Positions 44,319-56,112 of a DNA stretch of 64,000 nt are shown here, in pieces. Made by a program: the position numbers and the translations under genes. Where the stretch lies: positions 150,160 through 214,159 of the forward strand of contig CAUJNA010000504.1 of NCBI GenBank assembly GCA_963377175.1, written 5' to 3'. Numbering within the stretch: the stretch's first letter is position 1; each line of letters starts with the position of its first letter. This DNA comes from Effrenium voratum (lineage: Eukaryota > Sar > Dinophyceae > Suessiales > Symbiodiniaceae). A model generated the notes under the pieces. It ran no database searches. It was not told where the DNA came from and saw only the letters and a program-made list of their open reading frames with translations.

Positions 44319-47300
44319 CCGTGCTGCAACTGGAGATAGCGATTAATGCGCTGCAAATGGCTACCAAGGTGAACTCACTGAAGACCAGTGTCGGCAGCCT
44401 GACGAGCAGCCTCGATACTGCCAAGACCATTGCTGACTACCCAGGCGACATCAACGACGCCCGGAAATGCATGGTGACCCTCTTCCCGGTATTGACCACC
44501 AGCCTGCAGACCATTGCGGCCATCCCCTTTCCAGCGCTCCAGACGGGTGCGAACACCGCCAAGACTGCGGTGACCGCAGGGAAGTCGGTTTTTGAAACGG
44601 CCACTTCCGCAATTCCAACTGTAGCGCAGGCTTCCAGCCAGGTGGCCACCCAGATGACGGCGGTGAAAGGCACAGTGGACAGTTTTTCGGGCGCGCTGAC
44701 CTCTTTTAACTTGATCGTGGACAGGGGCCTGCAGTTGCTCGAGCAGGTTGTTCAGCTCTTGAATTTCGGTGCGGCCATGGACACCGTCAAGGGTAAGCTG
44801 CAGAGTCTCTTCGAAACGCTGACCACGGAATTCCCTGCAGAGGCGACCAAAATCGTGGTTGCCAGCATCACAGAATGGATGGGCGTCACACAGTTCCAGA
44901 CGCAGCTGGACATGATTGCCTTGCTTGCGGATGTCGAGACTGTGACTTTTGACACTGCCCCGCTTGTGGCCGCCGTCAGCACGGCAGCACGGTCGGCCAT
45001 GGACACATCCCTTTCCACTCTCCTGACGGTCTCGGATCTCGTGGCCAATGCCACCACCAAGCTGGAAGCAGAGGTGAAAAAGTCGGTGCGTGACATCGCT
45101 CGCTTGTTCTCCAATCTGGGCCAGGGTCTCAGTTCCAGCGAGACTGCCACTGGCATGATGGACAACCTCTTGCTGAGACCCCTAGACGAGGCAGTCACGG
45201 GCATGATGGAGAGCATGAGAAAGCAATACCTGGCATGGCTGGACTTTTCAGATTCCAAGAAGGCTGCCTTGGAACAGCAGTTGAATGGCGTGGACGTCGC
45301 TGCAGTGTTTTCCTCATTGCAGGGCTCCATTTCCAGCAAGGCGTCCTCCTTGGCAGACAAGATCTATCCGACTGTCCTGGGTCTCATCAAGACATCCGTC
45401 ACCACGATGGCCAAGGAGGTTACCAATGAGCTCCTGACAAAGTGCGCCCCGCCAGCTGATCCCATTGCCTGCGTGAAAGAGAAGGTGGAGGCTGCCATGA
45501 GTAGCACCATGACGTCATTCAAGACATTTGTGCAGGGCAAGATGCAGGAGCACGGGTCCCAGATGATGAGCGACGTCATCTCGGAGGTGGAGACTGCTAC
45601 TGGCGTGAGCCAGGCAAACCTGGTCAGCATCCTGATGTCAATGTCCGGCATCCCGCAGCTGCCCGGGCAAGATGACATTGCAGCCTTACAGGCGCAGATG
45701 AAGGTCAAGGTCGACGAAGCGGTGGCAAGGGCACAGCAGCGCGCGGACGAGCTCTTCGAGTCTCTGCCGCTGCCGCCTGGTTTGGCGGCGCTCGCCGGGC
45801 TCACAGCGCCTAACTGGAAGAAGGGTCTCCTGACGGTCTTTGAAGCCACGGTGGGCAACAGCATGATGCAGTCGCTGGAGACCGCCATTGCCGCCACAGT
45901 TAACACCGCTGTGACCACCGTCAAGGCCACAACTCTCGCCGAGCTCAAGTCTGCGTTGACCAGCTACCTCACGAGCAGCTTGTCCTTGTCGGTGGATGCG
46001 GCAGCAACAAAGCTCGCGAGCTTGGAGGCTACCGCCCTGGGATTCTGGAATAAGATGCGCCTGGACGAGCGGGTCATTGAGCTCGGCCTGAAGGTCAAGG
46101 ACTTTGTCCTAAAGTGGGCCTTGTCCAAGAAGTCAGAGCTCCAAGGGGCCATGGACGGTGCCTCCTCCTTCGAACTGGACACCATCCTGGGAGGAGCTGC
46201 AGGCAGCATCAGCAATCTCAAGCGTGGCCTTGCCACTGCCAGCCAGCCACTGGCCACTGCTACTGGCACCTTATCCGGTATGGTGGACTCAATGTCCTCC
46301 TGGAAGTCCACGGCTGAGTCGGTGCTGACGGCTCTGAACGGTGCTTGCACGCCAGCCACTCGCCTCAAGGATGCCCTGAAAGGCATCACCGACTGGCTGG
46401 ATGCCGAGTACTGCCTGGATACTGTGCTCAGCTCGCTCGGGTGCATCGGCGGCTATGACGTGGGCATCGTGACGCTTCCAGAGGTTTGTGCTAAGGACTA
46501 CATCTCCCGGTCTGCATACTGCATGGTGCCCAGCCAGCTGCTGCAAATGCAGCTTTGCGTGAAGGTGCCGGATGCTTGCAGCTGCCTGGAGACTGCGCTG
46601 GGAAGCGACGCCCTGAACATCTGTTTGAGCACCGACACGGTGAGCAACTTGGTGTCCACTGCCTTCAACTCCGTGATCTCGGCGGCCGGCGTCGGCAACT
46701 GGGATTTGGGCATCAGCTTCGACATCCCGGAACTGCCGTCCCCCGAGTTCCCGCAGATGGACGACCTGGTAAACTTGGACCTGGAGCTGCCGAGCTTCCA
46801 GCTGCCGAAACTGCTGGTCACAAGTGACGGCACGATCACGCTGCAGGGTTGGATGGACCAAGGCTTTAACATTTTCACGCAGACTCTGGAAACCGCCGTT
46901 GACAAGGTGACCGAACTCTTGAAGAGCGTTGTGGTTCTGGAGGGCGTGGCAGATGCTGCCGGCATGATCGACAATGCCGACTTCAAAGCTGCCTTGGAGG
47001 ACAGATCTCGTATGCTGCAACTGCCTTTGCTATCCTTTGCTCCTTCGCTTCTTTTCTTTGCCCTGGCCTGAAGATCCTAAAGCATTGTGCCATGTTTTAC
47101 CCGCCTGTCCTCGCTCACCAAGTCTAAGAGGGGGGTCTGCATGGCTTGGAGCCAGATTCAAGGTACTTGCAAAGGCCGGCCTCAGGCGGTCAGCAAAGCG
47201 ATGTGTTTCCAGGGTCCTGTCCGGCCGTAACCAGCGCAGGAAGGCTTCGCCAAGAAGGTTGGTGTGGAGCCCTCTCAGGTCAAGGTGGCCCTGTCCTTGG

Positions 47301-47767
47301 CCGGTGGCGGGCGACGCTTGCAAGGCAGCAGCGGCACGGTGCAGGCGGAATACACGGTGACAGTGGAGGACTCTGATGAGAAGTCTAGCGATGAGGCGGT
47401 TCGCTTACTTTGGTAGCCTTTTTTGGTTGCTGAGTTGCCCCTCGAAGTTTCTCATGAGCTGCCTGGTTCATTTGTAGGTTGCCAGTCAGCTTTCACACTG
47501 CTTGCTTTTTTTGCTAGTCAGGTTCAGTACAGCATGGAGAAGGTGGCCTACGACAAGGCCGGCTACATGACCGAGGCCAAATCAGCCATGCAGGCCAGAA
47601 GCCTCACCAACCTGCAGAGTTCTTCTGTGGGCAGCGTGGTCACTTCGGAGCCAGAGGAGCAAGTAGCAGCGCCGACCGCCACAACGATGAATGAGGCTGG
47701 CAGAATCAGCGCGGCCTTCCAGGCATGGTATCCGTTGTACCTGCCACTAGGGTTGGCACTGCTGTAG
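44249..47767 (+). CDS. Large secreted, probably GPI-anchored surface protein (3' part of interrupted gene)
   Basis: Segment 44249-46999 is one open frame of 917 codons in phase with 36114-36263. It is Ala/Ser/Thr/Leu-rich and helical throughout (e.g. NSLKTSVGSLTSSLDTAK). A cluster of about 11 cysteines between 46337 and 46625 points to extracellular disulfides. A GA donor (GAG|GACAGA, 47000) and acceptor GCGCAG (to 47239) lead to exon 47240-47398. This reads FAKKVGVEPSQVKVALSLAG and then GRRLQ and a YTVTV strand, resembling SEA-like modules common in dinoflagellate surface proteins. Donor GTTCGC at 47399 and acceptor to 47521 lead to the last exon, 47522-47767. This ends in a short hydrophobic tail (AWYPLYLPLGLALL), a plausible GPI-attachment signal. 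Whole protein about 1100 residues. Family not recognised. If an intron spans the GA tract, acceptors at 44336 or 44369 keep phase 0. Confidence 0.65.
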
Positions 47768-48241
47768 GGACTTGGCATGTTTAACCCAGTAATTGATTCC
47801 ATGCACCTCGCCAAGCCAGAAGACTGCTCAACTCTTATTTCGCTTGTTTGGCGTTTAAGGAGGACAAAATTGAAGTGTGTCATGTCCCTGGGCGGTTACC
47901 GTCATGCAGAGGCTGGCTTCCGGCTTGCGCTGTTTTTTCTCGATGCTTGAGCAACAGTTTAGCTGAAGAGGCAGGCATTTAAGGTGCATGTCGCGAGCCA
48001 ATTCCTAGCGCTCCGTCCGATGTTCGCTTTTGACGGGGTCTTGCAGGGGAGACTGGCCTGGGCCTCTGAGTAGATAGATGCTAGTACGACACCGAGGGAT
48101 GCAAAAGGCGCATAAGGCCGGCCTCCCCACCATTTTTGAATCCGTTTTGCGCCTGCTGGCGCCGTCCAAAGTCGGCGAATCGCGCCGCTAGGTTTAGTTT
48201 TTGCTCAGGCAAAGCTAGGCCGCCCGAGTCTTTGTGGGTTC

Positions 48242-48448
48242 TCTCGGTTGCCTTTCGCTGTCCAAAAGGCTGCGGATTCGCTCAGTCAGACTCTGGAACA
48301 CTTTGAGCTTAGGTCTGCCCTGCGCGGCATCTTCGTAGGCATCAGCGGCATGTTCTACGCTGCCAGGGACCAGAGACCAGCAATGACCAGCACACGGGAT
48401 GTGGGAGCGATGGCCGCCTCAAGAGAGTTATTGAGAGAAGTGTTCTAA
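48242..48448 (+). CDS. Possible exon, unknown protein
   Basis: A 66-codon plus frame: FAVQKAADSLSQTLEHFELR, then GIFVGISGMFYAARDQRP, then an Ala/Arg/Glu end at TAA 48446-48448. It has helical, coding-like composition. There is no ATG start within good context, so if real it is a 3' exon. It lies 480 bases after the surface-protein stop and could be a separate small gene. Confidence 0.28.
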   Translation, partial: SRLPFAVQKAADSLSQTLEHFELRSALRGIFVGISGMFYAARDQRPAMTSTRDVGAMAASRELLREVF

Positions 48449-48449
48449 A

Positions 48450-51400
48450 CTCCTGGAATGTTGCATGTCTCATATGCAGTTTTAGGGGTACTGCAATTCG
48501 CGAAGATCCCAAACAAGAATTGGTAGCAAGTGTATATAAGTACATAATCCCTTCTTCCAATTATTAAAGGTCCCCCTAATAGTAAAACCTGTTTTTCCTG
48601 ACTCCAACAAGAATCCAGGAACGCGAAGCACTCAATTTGGAATAGGCCGATTCGAAACCAACACGAATCTAGCGATTTCCCTTTGTGACCCGAACTCGAG
48701 CCGTATTAGGCCCCCGGCATGTTCCAGCAATTTTGCATTATTACATCCGTTAAGTATTTGATGTTTATCCTGATGCATGATTTGTTTTCACTGTCCAACT
48801 GACCATACTTTTTGGTTTTCAAAATGTAAATAAGAAGCTCTCTGGATAATTGTGTTGATCCGATATTGGCGGTATTTGGTGTTAATTCTTGATGCATTGT
48901 CATTTTTACAATTTGTTTGGATAGGAAATTAAGTTATCGCTTATGGTATGTATTAGAGAAGTTCATTTGCAAGCTGCATTTGGGGAGTTGTTTGGGTTTG
49001 GAAAAGGAAGGCGCCGGCAAAAATACATAGTTACTCGACCCGGTAGAAAAAGAAAACAGAGAAGTCTGAACCATTCAAACTTATCACTTAAACATTGCAG
49101 TTTGCGAGCTTTGTTGACCCAGGGAAGAAAAGTGCACCGTGTGCTACATCTCGAACTCATTCAAGGGCCTCCTAAGAATAGTTGAATAGCAATGTATAAG
49201 CATTTGTTTCGGGGAAGTCAGTTTGTGTTGTAACGGGGCAAACGTTTAATATTAACAGCCCCAATCGCAAGGGATACAAGTGCACGCCCGATCTCTGTTT
49301 TGCGCCGGCGCGCAGGATGCTGGCATTACAGAGAGGCTCATCACGAAGCAGGCCAGACTTCGGGAGGGTGCCGAGCCTTGAGATGCATGGCTTGGTTGCT
49401 GACCTGCGCGTGGCCGCATGTTTGCTGCACGTTGGCGATCATCTAGGTAACTGGGGTGGTAACCCCCACAGCGATGGCAAGTCATCCCGTCAAAAGAGTG
49501 CGAGTCAGACCAGTCCTTGCGGAGCTTTCCCAAATTTGCCATCATGCAAGTACCGAGGGAGCCAGACTTCCAGCCATGCTCTGGAGAGCAGTACCTAAAC
49601 CCAAGCTATTAGAAGGGTGCCTCCATGTGCTTCCCCTTTCCGGAAACCTGATTTCTTCGGTTTCCAGAGGGTTCAGGACAGTTTTGGCATGTGCCTCTCC
49701 GGCTTCAAGCCAATGCAAAGATACACAGAGCAACATAAAGCAACCACCGACCTCGGCTTAGTCGGCTTCTGCTAGGACTGCCTCGCGGCCTTGGCCGCAG
49801 CTCTTGACTCTGAGCTCGGCACACGAGGCCGGACGGCTGCGCACCCGATTTCAATGCGAAGTTTTCTGTGGCTGGCCAGGTATTTGCAGCCACCATTGCT
49901 TTTGATTGTTTTTGCAGCGATGCTTTGTCACTGGTTCTTCCCATGACTTTGCCGTGAAGCCCCTTCCTAATTAGACTTGTGCACGGATCTGCTGCCTACC
50001 AGCTTCAAGGCGCAGACAATGAGAAGAAGCTGCAGTCGCACCAGCAGAAGGCAGGAGGGATTGCTGAGGCATGGTTTTGTGTGTTGGTCTCCTTGGCTTG
50101 CAATTCGGGAGTGATGCTTTTATTCACGTTTGGTCCTACCCGCAAGTGCTCCGACTGCTTGGGGCTGTTTGCTGCTGCGGCTTCGATTGGGCCGGCTGCT
50201 GCTGCCACTCGTTGCAATTGTGAGTGTTTTTAGTTGCGTTCCCTTCATGTCAGCAGGGCCACCTGTCAAAGCTGAACAAACGTCTCAAGATAGGTTGTAT
50301 GTATTGTTCTTGGTGCCTCCGGCAAAGCTTTTTCTAGACTGCACTGCTTTGAGCATAACACACAGACGTCAATTATCCCTGAAGGGTCAAATGCGAATGG
50401 CAATCTCTGCCTGGACAACTCAGCTGTGCTTGTGCCGCTTGCAAGTAAGGATGCCAGCTAATACCAAAAAGCAGGCATCCTGGCATCCCAATCTTTTAGA
50501 TCGATCCTTTTGCCACTCCATGAGTGTTCTGGTTTGCGGCAATGTCCGGCTAGACACTGTTGGCATGTTTGAAGAAGCACGTGGGTCTTGCCCTTGAACT
50601 TCATCACCTCTTGGCCTCAGGTGGCAAACCTGGCAATGGCCTCTGCCTGAGGCATGCAAGCGGCAAACAGAGCTCACCGTGCGCTTTCTTTCAAGCAGTC
50701 ATTGCATTGGACACGTGCAGGTCGTGCAGCTTTCGTTCCATGTGCCATTCCCATGAGCTCAATGCACAAATAAATATAAATATATTTTAATATATATATA
50801 TATATTATACGTGTTTTGTTTGACAGATGCGAATTGAGGCCCATGCACTCGTTGGGAAGATCCTGCACGACGACGCCTGGCACGAGCCCCAATTTACTCA
50901 TTCAGCAAATCAGGTTGCAGCGGTGTTGAATCTGCACAGAGGCCTGGAAAATGCGTTCAGCTCGCTTCAATTTTTCATACAGCCAGTCACACACACACAC
51001 ACATCACTCAATGCTGCGGTGAATCACGAGGCCTAGATGTGGGGCTACCGAAGGAATGACTGATGGTTTTTGGGTGCCATCATGCCGCAACATGGGTGCC
51101 ACGCAAAAGCCCCTTGCAATGCCAAGGTGCCGGGAATGATGCTGGTAACTGCTAGTAAGGCAGCGTTCCTCGACTAGTGGTTAAAGATGCCGACATGTTT
51201 GGTGCATGCTGCAGTTCCTGCTTTCTTTATAGGGAATGTTTTTTTCACGCAAATTTCGGGATGCGCAGCAAGCTTCACCACAAGTGGTACCCATTGCCAG
51301 GTCTCCCATGCTGTCACTTGATTGAGCTGCAATTGAAGCGCGCATGCCACAAGGCTGTACTTCCGCAGGTCCTGGCAGATGGGAGCCTTGGCAGCGATTC

Positions 51401-53734
51401 AGGGAATCCCGAAAGCGAGTTGCGTCCTGAAGTGGTGCCGATCCGTTGAGTTTGCCAAATATGCAATTGACATGCGCATAGGTATGCATAGGTTGCTTGA
51501 GGGCCACATTTGACTGGAGTCTTCAGTCGGAAAGCCCTTCCAATCCATTGGAAGTAGAAGCCTTGGAGTGCTCAGGGCAGAGCTTCTTCATCGCCACGTG
51601 GTCGTTGGGGGTGTCCGAGCCTGAGATATTAGCCTGTGAGCCAACTCTTTGGTGCAAGAATACAGGTAGCCTTGTTTTGTTTGAGGATTCACGACCTCAA
51701 GTGGTTCGAAGCACGACACCGCAAGTCCTAACGCATGTAGATATGCAAAAGATTTAAGAATCATCCCCAGAGTCAATGCATCAATTCCCCTTCTTTCCCA
51801 GCCTCAGGTTTCTCAATGGCAAGCGCAAGGACGGCAATCAGGTTGGGAGGGCGGAGAACTGGATGTGGTGCTGCCTTTTGCAAGATGTAAGTCAGCACCC
51901 GAGAGCACAATGTCCAGTTCCACTTTTGTACTAGACCCCTAGACATGCGCACATGGCCTACAAACCGCGGAAATGCAATGGCTGTCAAGCACTGGGCTTT
52001 GCCATAGTCCGAATCACAACCTCAGGCGGGTGCCTTCACCCGAGTGAGGAGCCGCTTGGATGAGGCACGGGCTTCGACGCAGTCGGAGCTTTGCATTGAG
52101 CGAAGCTCGGTTCCATTCGGTTCCACTTTGGAAGCTTCTGGTAGTTGTTTCAGCCTTGGCCCCAGCAACGCGAGTCGGAATGAATTTCCTCAGCTTTTGC
52201 TGAGTGACGATGCTGGGGTCGCTTGATCAACAAATGTTAAGGATCCTACGGTGAGGAATATGTTTTGTTACTTTGTTGAGCCTGTGCCAGGCAGTTGATG
52301 CCGTAGAGGTCGTCCAGGAGGAGAAGGCCGCATTCGGCAGAGCAACGTTGGCGAGGGAACCCGAAACTTTGACAGCCAGCACGCCAGAAATATCAAAAGG
52401 CACACACACGTTTGAATGCTTAAGCCTTTTCAAGCAGGCGCCTGGGGTGGTTGAACGCATCAGGCAGTTTGCACGCTTGTCAATTGGTCGCAGACTATTG
52501 TTCAATGAGTTGCGCGTTTCCGACTGGATGGGACCTGTGTTGGGAGCAGAAGTGATCATGGATGTTGTTTTTTAGTAGGGTGTCATTTGCTTTGCGTTAC
52601 AGAATGTGTGCGCGCGCATTCGAGGGCAGTGCTGTAAGCACGGATCAACCAACTTTTGGGATTGGGGTCCTTCTTGGGATTGGCGTTGCTCATGCATCAG
52701 GATTAGATTAATTTCCCTTTGTTGCTTCTTGTGCTATCGTCGCACATGAAAGTGCAGCCATCCCCAACAAAGCCCGCCCGAGTCAACCAAATTTGCCTGC
52801 ATGTGCCGTTTGAGCGGAAGGAAAAGCAGAAAACTTGGGCCCGTCGCCTCTCTGCAGCCTTGCGTCCGGGTGCCCAAGAGCAATCCTCAGCAGTTGCAGA
52901 ATGCTTGCAAAGTCGTGCCTTGTGAGCAGGATTCCTCAGGAATGGAAACAAAAACCAGCGGAACCCCATTTCAGCTTTTGAGCCGTTTCAAGTTTATTTT
53001 TTTGTTTGCGTACTTAAGCGTTTCCTTCTTCTCATGGTGAACCTTCAGAACATTCTGTGTGTTTCTACCTCATTGGACAGATTGAACAATTGAAGGGCAG
53101 CGTTTGGTTTGAATGGCGTGCTGACCTGGCGCAGAAGGCGTTGTATTAGCAGCTGCCGGTCTTGCATATCCTCGGTCACCCAGCAGGCATCCGGCTGACG
53201 TTGCTTTATGGCTCCAGCACAGGTTGGCATCTACCCCAGAGCGTTTTCGGCAAGCCCAGCAGGGGTGAAGCCCGCGCGCAGAAGAATGCATCAAATGTAT
53301 AGGAGAGGCAGCGCATATCAAGCAATTGCAACAAAGTACTAGTGCAGATGTGGGAAAGGCTTTGCTGCACGACTTAGCTTCATGCCAAACGATCCTGAAC
53401 ATATGGCGTTTAACCGGCCGTAAAACAAACCAACCAGCTGGCTGCTTAGTTCACATGATTTGCTTCCAAACTAGTTGCAGCAGGTAAAACCAGCTTACGG
53501 CCACATTTTTGGCAATCATCACGTTGCCCCGCCTCACGTCGGGCCATGGGTGTGCGCAGCTTGGATGTGATGGATAGCAGTGATTGCTGAATCGTGCTAG
53601 CTACTGACCTCGCCGTTCATATCACTGCTTCTCATGAGCAAATGAGCATGCAATCAAAGATCAGAGAGGGTGAGGGAGCATGAGGCAAGCGCCACAGCAA
53701 ATTCACTTTTGTGCCACCGCTGAGGTAGTGCAGC
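48450..53734. other. Stretch with weak coding blocks only
   Basis: AT-rich around 48530-49250. Plus-strand frames with some coding texture: 48943-49185 (basic, 80 codons), 50827-50985 (IEAHALVGKILHDDAWHEPQ), 51497-51757 (86 codons), 52044-52226 and 52719-52925. None has a domain or securely paired splice sites. (AT)n at 50776-50812 and a short CA tract at 50989-51002. No RNA gene recognised. Confidence 0.4.
52273..52575 (+). CDS. Possible 100-codon coding block, unknown
   Basis: A plus frame with mixed charged and hydrophobic composition: AVDAVEVVQEEKAAFGRATL, then VVERIRQFARLSIGRRLLFN, then a stop at 52573-52575. It looks more protein-like than neighbouring frames but has no recognised family. 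It could be one exon of a larger gene on the same strand. Confidence 0.28.
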   Translation: MLSLCQAVDAVEVVQEEKAAFGRATLAREPETLTASTPEISKGTHTFECLSLFKQAPGVVERIRQFARLSIGRRLLFNELRVSDWMGPVLGAEVIMDVVF

Positions 53735-54139
53735 ATGAGCACGGAGGAGGGGCCTGATGCCAAGCGTGCCCGGCTGCCCCTGCCGCCACCTCCACCAGTG
53801 CCACCCCCCACCGCTGCCAAGAACGGGGGCATGAGCGCGCTACTCACGCAGATGGCGGCCCGTGGGGTGGCAAAGCAACCTACTGGAATGGGCTTTCCTT
53901 TCATGGGCATGGGCTGCATGGGGCCCATGGGCCAGACAGGGCCCCTCATGAGCATGCCCATGGGCCAACCAATGGGCCAACCCATGGGCCCCATGGGTCA
54001 GATGGGCTTGCGGCCCACTATGGGGATGGGGCAGCTCCCCTTGGGCACCATGACGCCTGGCCCAGCTCTGGCTCCGGGCCAGCCTGTGTCGCTGGCAAAG
54101 GCGACCGCAGCTCAGAAGAACTTGAATCCTCTCAACTAA
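53735..54139 (+). CDS. Small Met/Gly/Pro/Gln-rich protein, single exon
   Basis: Complete 134-codon frame. MSTEEGPDAKRARLPLPPPP has a bipartite-like basic NLS candidate (KRAR) and a proline run. A helical KNGGMSALLTQMAARGVAKQ follows. Then comes a low-complexity region with repeated PMGQP/MGPMG units (53893-54060) and an AKATAAQKNLNPLN end, stop TAA 54137. Such disordered Met/Gly/Pro tracts are seen in splicing and RNA-binding factors. It might be the N-terminal part of the SPOC protein encoded downstream if its end is spliced differently. No catalytic domain. Confidence 0.55.
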   Translation: MSTEEGPDAKRARLPLPPPPPVPPPTAAKNGGMSALLTQMAARGVAKQPTGMGFPFMGMGCMGPMGQTGPLMSMPMGQPMGQPMGPMGQMGLRPTMGMGQLPLGTMTPGPALAPGQPVSLAKATAAQKNLNPLN

Positions 54140-54517
54140 TCCCCAGACCGGCTGTGCATTGGTTTGCACCGCAAGGGCTTGATGACATGACATGAGTCAA
54201 CGAAGAAGCCTGGTAAGCCTGATGCTTGCTTCGCGAATGTTAAGTGCTCGAGGGTTGAGATTTGCACATCCTAGGCACACATCACGCCTGCGTCCAGCAA
54301 GCCGTTGGGCAAGCAGATTGCTGTGGAGTTCGTGCAAGCCAGCAAGGAGAGAGAAATCGCAACGAGAATTGCTTTTGGAACCAGGGCAAAGGGACCATAG
54401 ATGTTAGCGCCTGCTTGAGGATTTCTGTTTGGTCCCAGCACGTTGACGTGCCTAAGGGCAGCGCTTGGCCAAGTGGAAACCAATTGAAGCGGACATGTTG
54501 AACATCAACCTTGCGAG

Positions 54518-54667
54518 CTGCTTTGGCAGGAGCGGCAAGCGGAGATGCTTCGAGACCCTGCTGTCGCGAAGGCCATCCTGCAAACTCTTGAGGGTGTCTT
54601 GGCAAATTGTGGCGCAAGGATGCTGAGTCTGACGCCCGAAGGGATAGTCGGTGCGGGAGATGAGTAG
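54518..54667 (+). CDS. Probable exon upstream of SPOC exons
   Basis: After a TTGCGAG acceptor-like site the frame reads LLWQERQAEMLRDPAVAKAI, then LQTLEGVLANCGARMLSL, ending GDE before TAG at 54665. The texture is helical and charged. It could be an internal exon whose donor is the GA of GAT|GAGTAG (54662) or GA|GTAGCT. It probably belongs with the 53.7-57.5 kb gene group, all on the plus strand. Confidence 0.35.
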   Translation: MLWQERQAEMLRDPAVAKAILQTLEGVLANCGARMLSLTPEGIVGAGDE

Positions 54668-56112
54668 CTCTTCTCCCCCACAAAGCGGGACATTTGCAGG
54701 TCGAGACATTGTCATCATGGGTCAACAATAAGATTGTCACATGGCAGTCGCGGGGGCATTCATCAAACAGGAGAACTGCGAAGGTGTGGAATGCGGCTGT
54801 GAAAGGGGCTGAACAATTGGCTTCCCATTTGCTTGGCTACTCTTTTATGCTTATCATGTGGTCCTGGAAGCGATTTACGCTTTCCTCCCGTTCCGCCATG
54901 CGCAGCAGAATGCAGAATTTGCAATGCAAATTCCCCGTTCTGTGGGCCAAAGCAGTAGGTTCTTCATCTTGAGGAAGACAACAGCTTGCGCTGAGTACTG
55001 AGCGTCAGCTAAGGCGCAAAGAAGGCAGAGGAGGCCGAAGCAGGGTGGGAGAATGTCGCTAGAGGGTTTGGCCCCCGTCGCATTGGACGCAGCGCCATCC
55101 GCCTAGAAGCTGCTGGCCACAGACGCCAAATGTGTTGGGTTTCTTAGATCAGTATGGCCTTGCTTGACTATTGAAGCACCTTGCTTGAGCAAGGCTTTTC
55201 TGGATGTCAGGCTGAAGTATAGCATTGTTCCGACATGTTTAACAGACAGAGCGCTTCATTCTGCAGAAGGGAATGTGTCAGTTCTGCCCTTGGACATGAC
55301 GCTAGCGAAGCAAAGAAGTGCCAGCGAACCAATCGCCCCCACAACTGCAGCGCAGTGAAACATCCTGCCTCCTTCACGGTGTAAAGCAGAGAGAATGTGC
55401 TGTTTCACTCCTCAGCCTTGACAGGCAGAGAAGTCGACGCTGTGGACAGGCGTGTGGGGCAAGAAAACTGCTGTCAGGATGAACGAAGCAAGTCCAGAGC
55501 CAATGCGAGGCCCTAATAATCCTTCAATGAGGACATGTGGCTTTTTGATACAGCTGTGAATGCAAACATTTCCCTTTGCAACATGCTTGCAAAGCGCATC
55601 AATCATCCATTCGCAAGAGTGAGGCTGAGCTGACATTGATTTTACCCTAAACTTTGTTGGCCTAGGGTGACTCGGGTGTCTTGATTTGTAACGATCACTG
55701 CAGGGCATAAACTCCGTTGCCCAAAGCCTGGGGAACTTGGCATGGTACAGGGTCCTGCAGCCCGAGCCTGACAGGCGTACTTACCTTGGCGCGGAACGGC
55801 GCCAAGAAACTGCCTGCACGTGTCAGCCTTCACCATGGCACCTTGGCCGCGTCGCGAGAGGTCAGTTCACAGGAGAGATCATGTACCAGACGGTACATGG
55901 CAATGCATGACAACACATTGCATGACACAGGAGCGGCTATGCCGGCAGAAGCCTGCAGGGCTTAGTTGAAGAGTTTGTATGAGTTTGTTGTTGGATTTGA
56001 GCCCGACAAACGCCCTGCATTCATTCAGAGGCCGGGGTATCCTGAATGGACCATCACGGTCGCATTTGCCACAACGCGTTTTTTCGCTGACCTTTTGACC
56101 CTGACCACTGAG

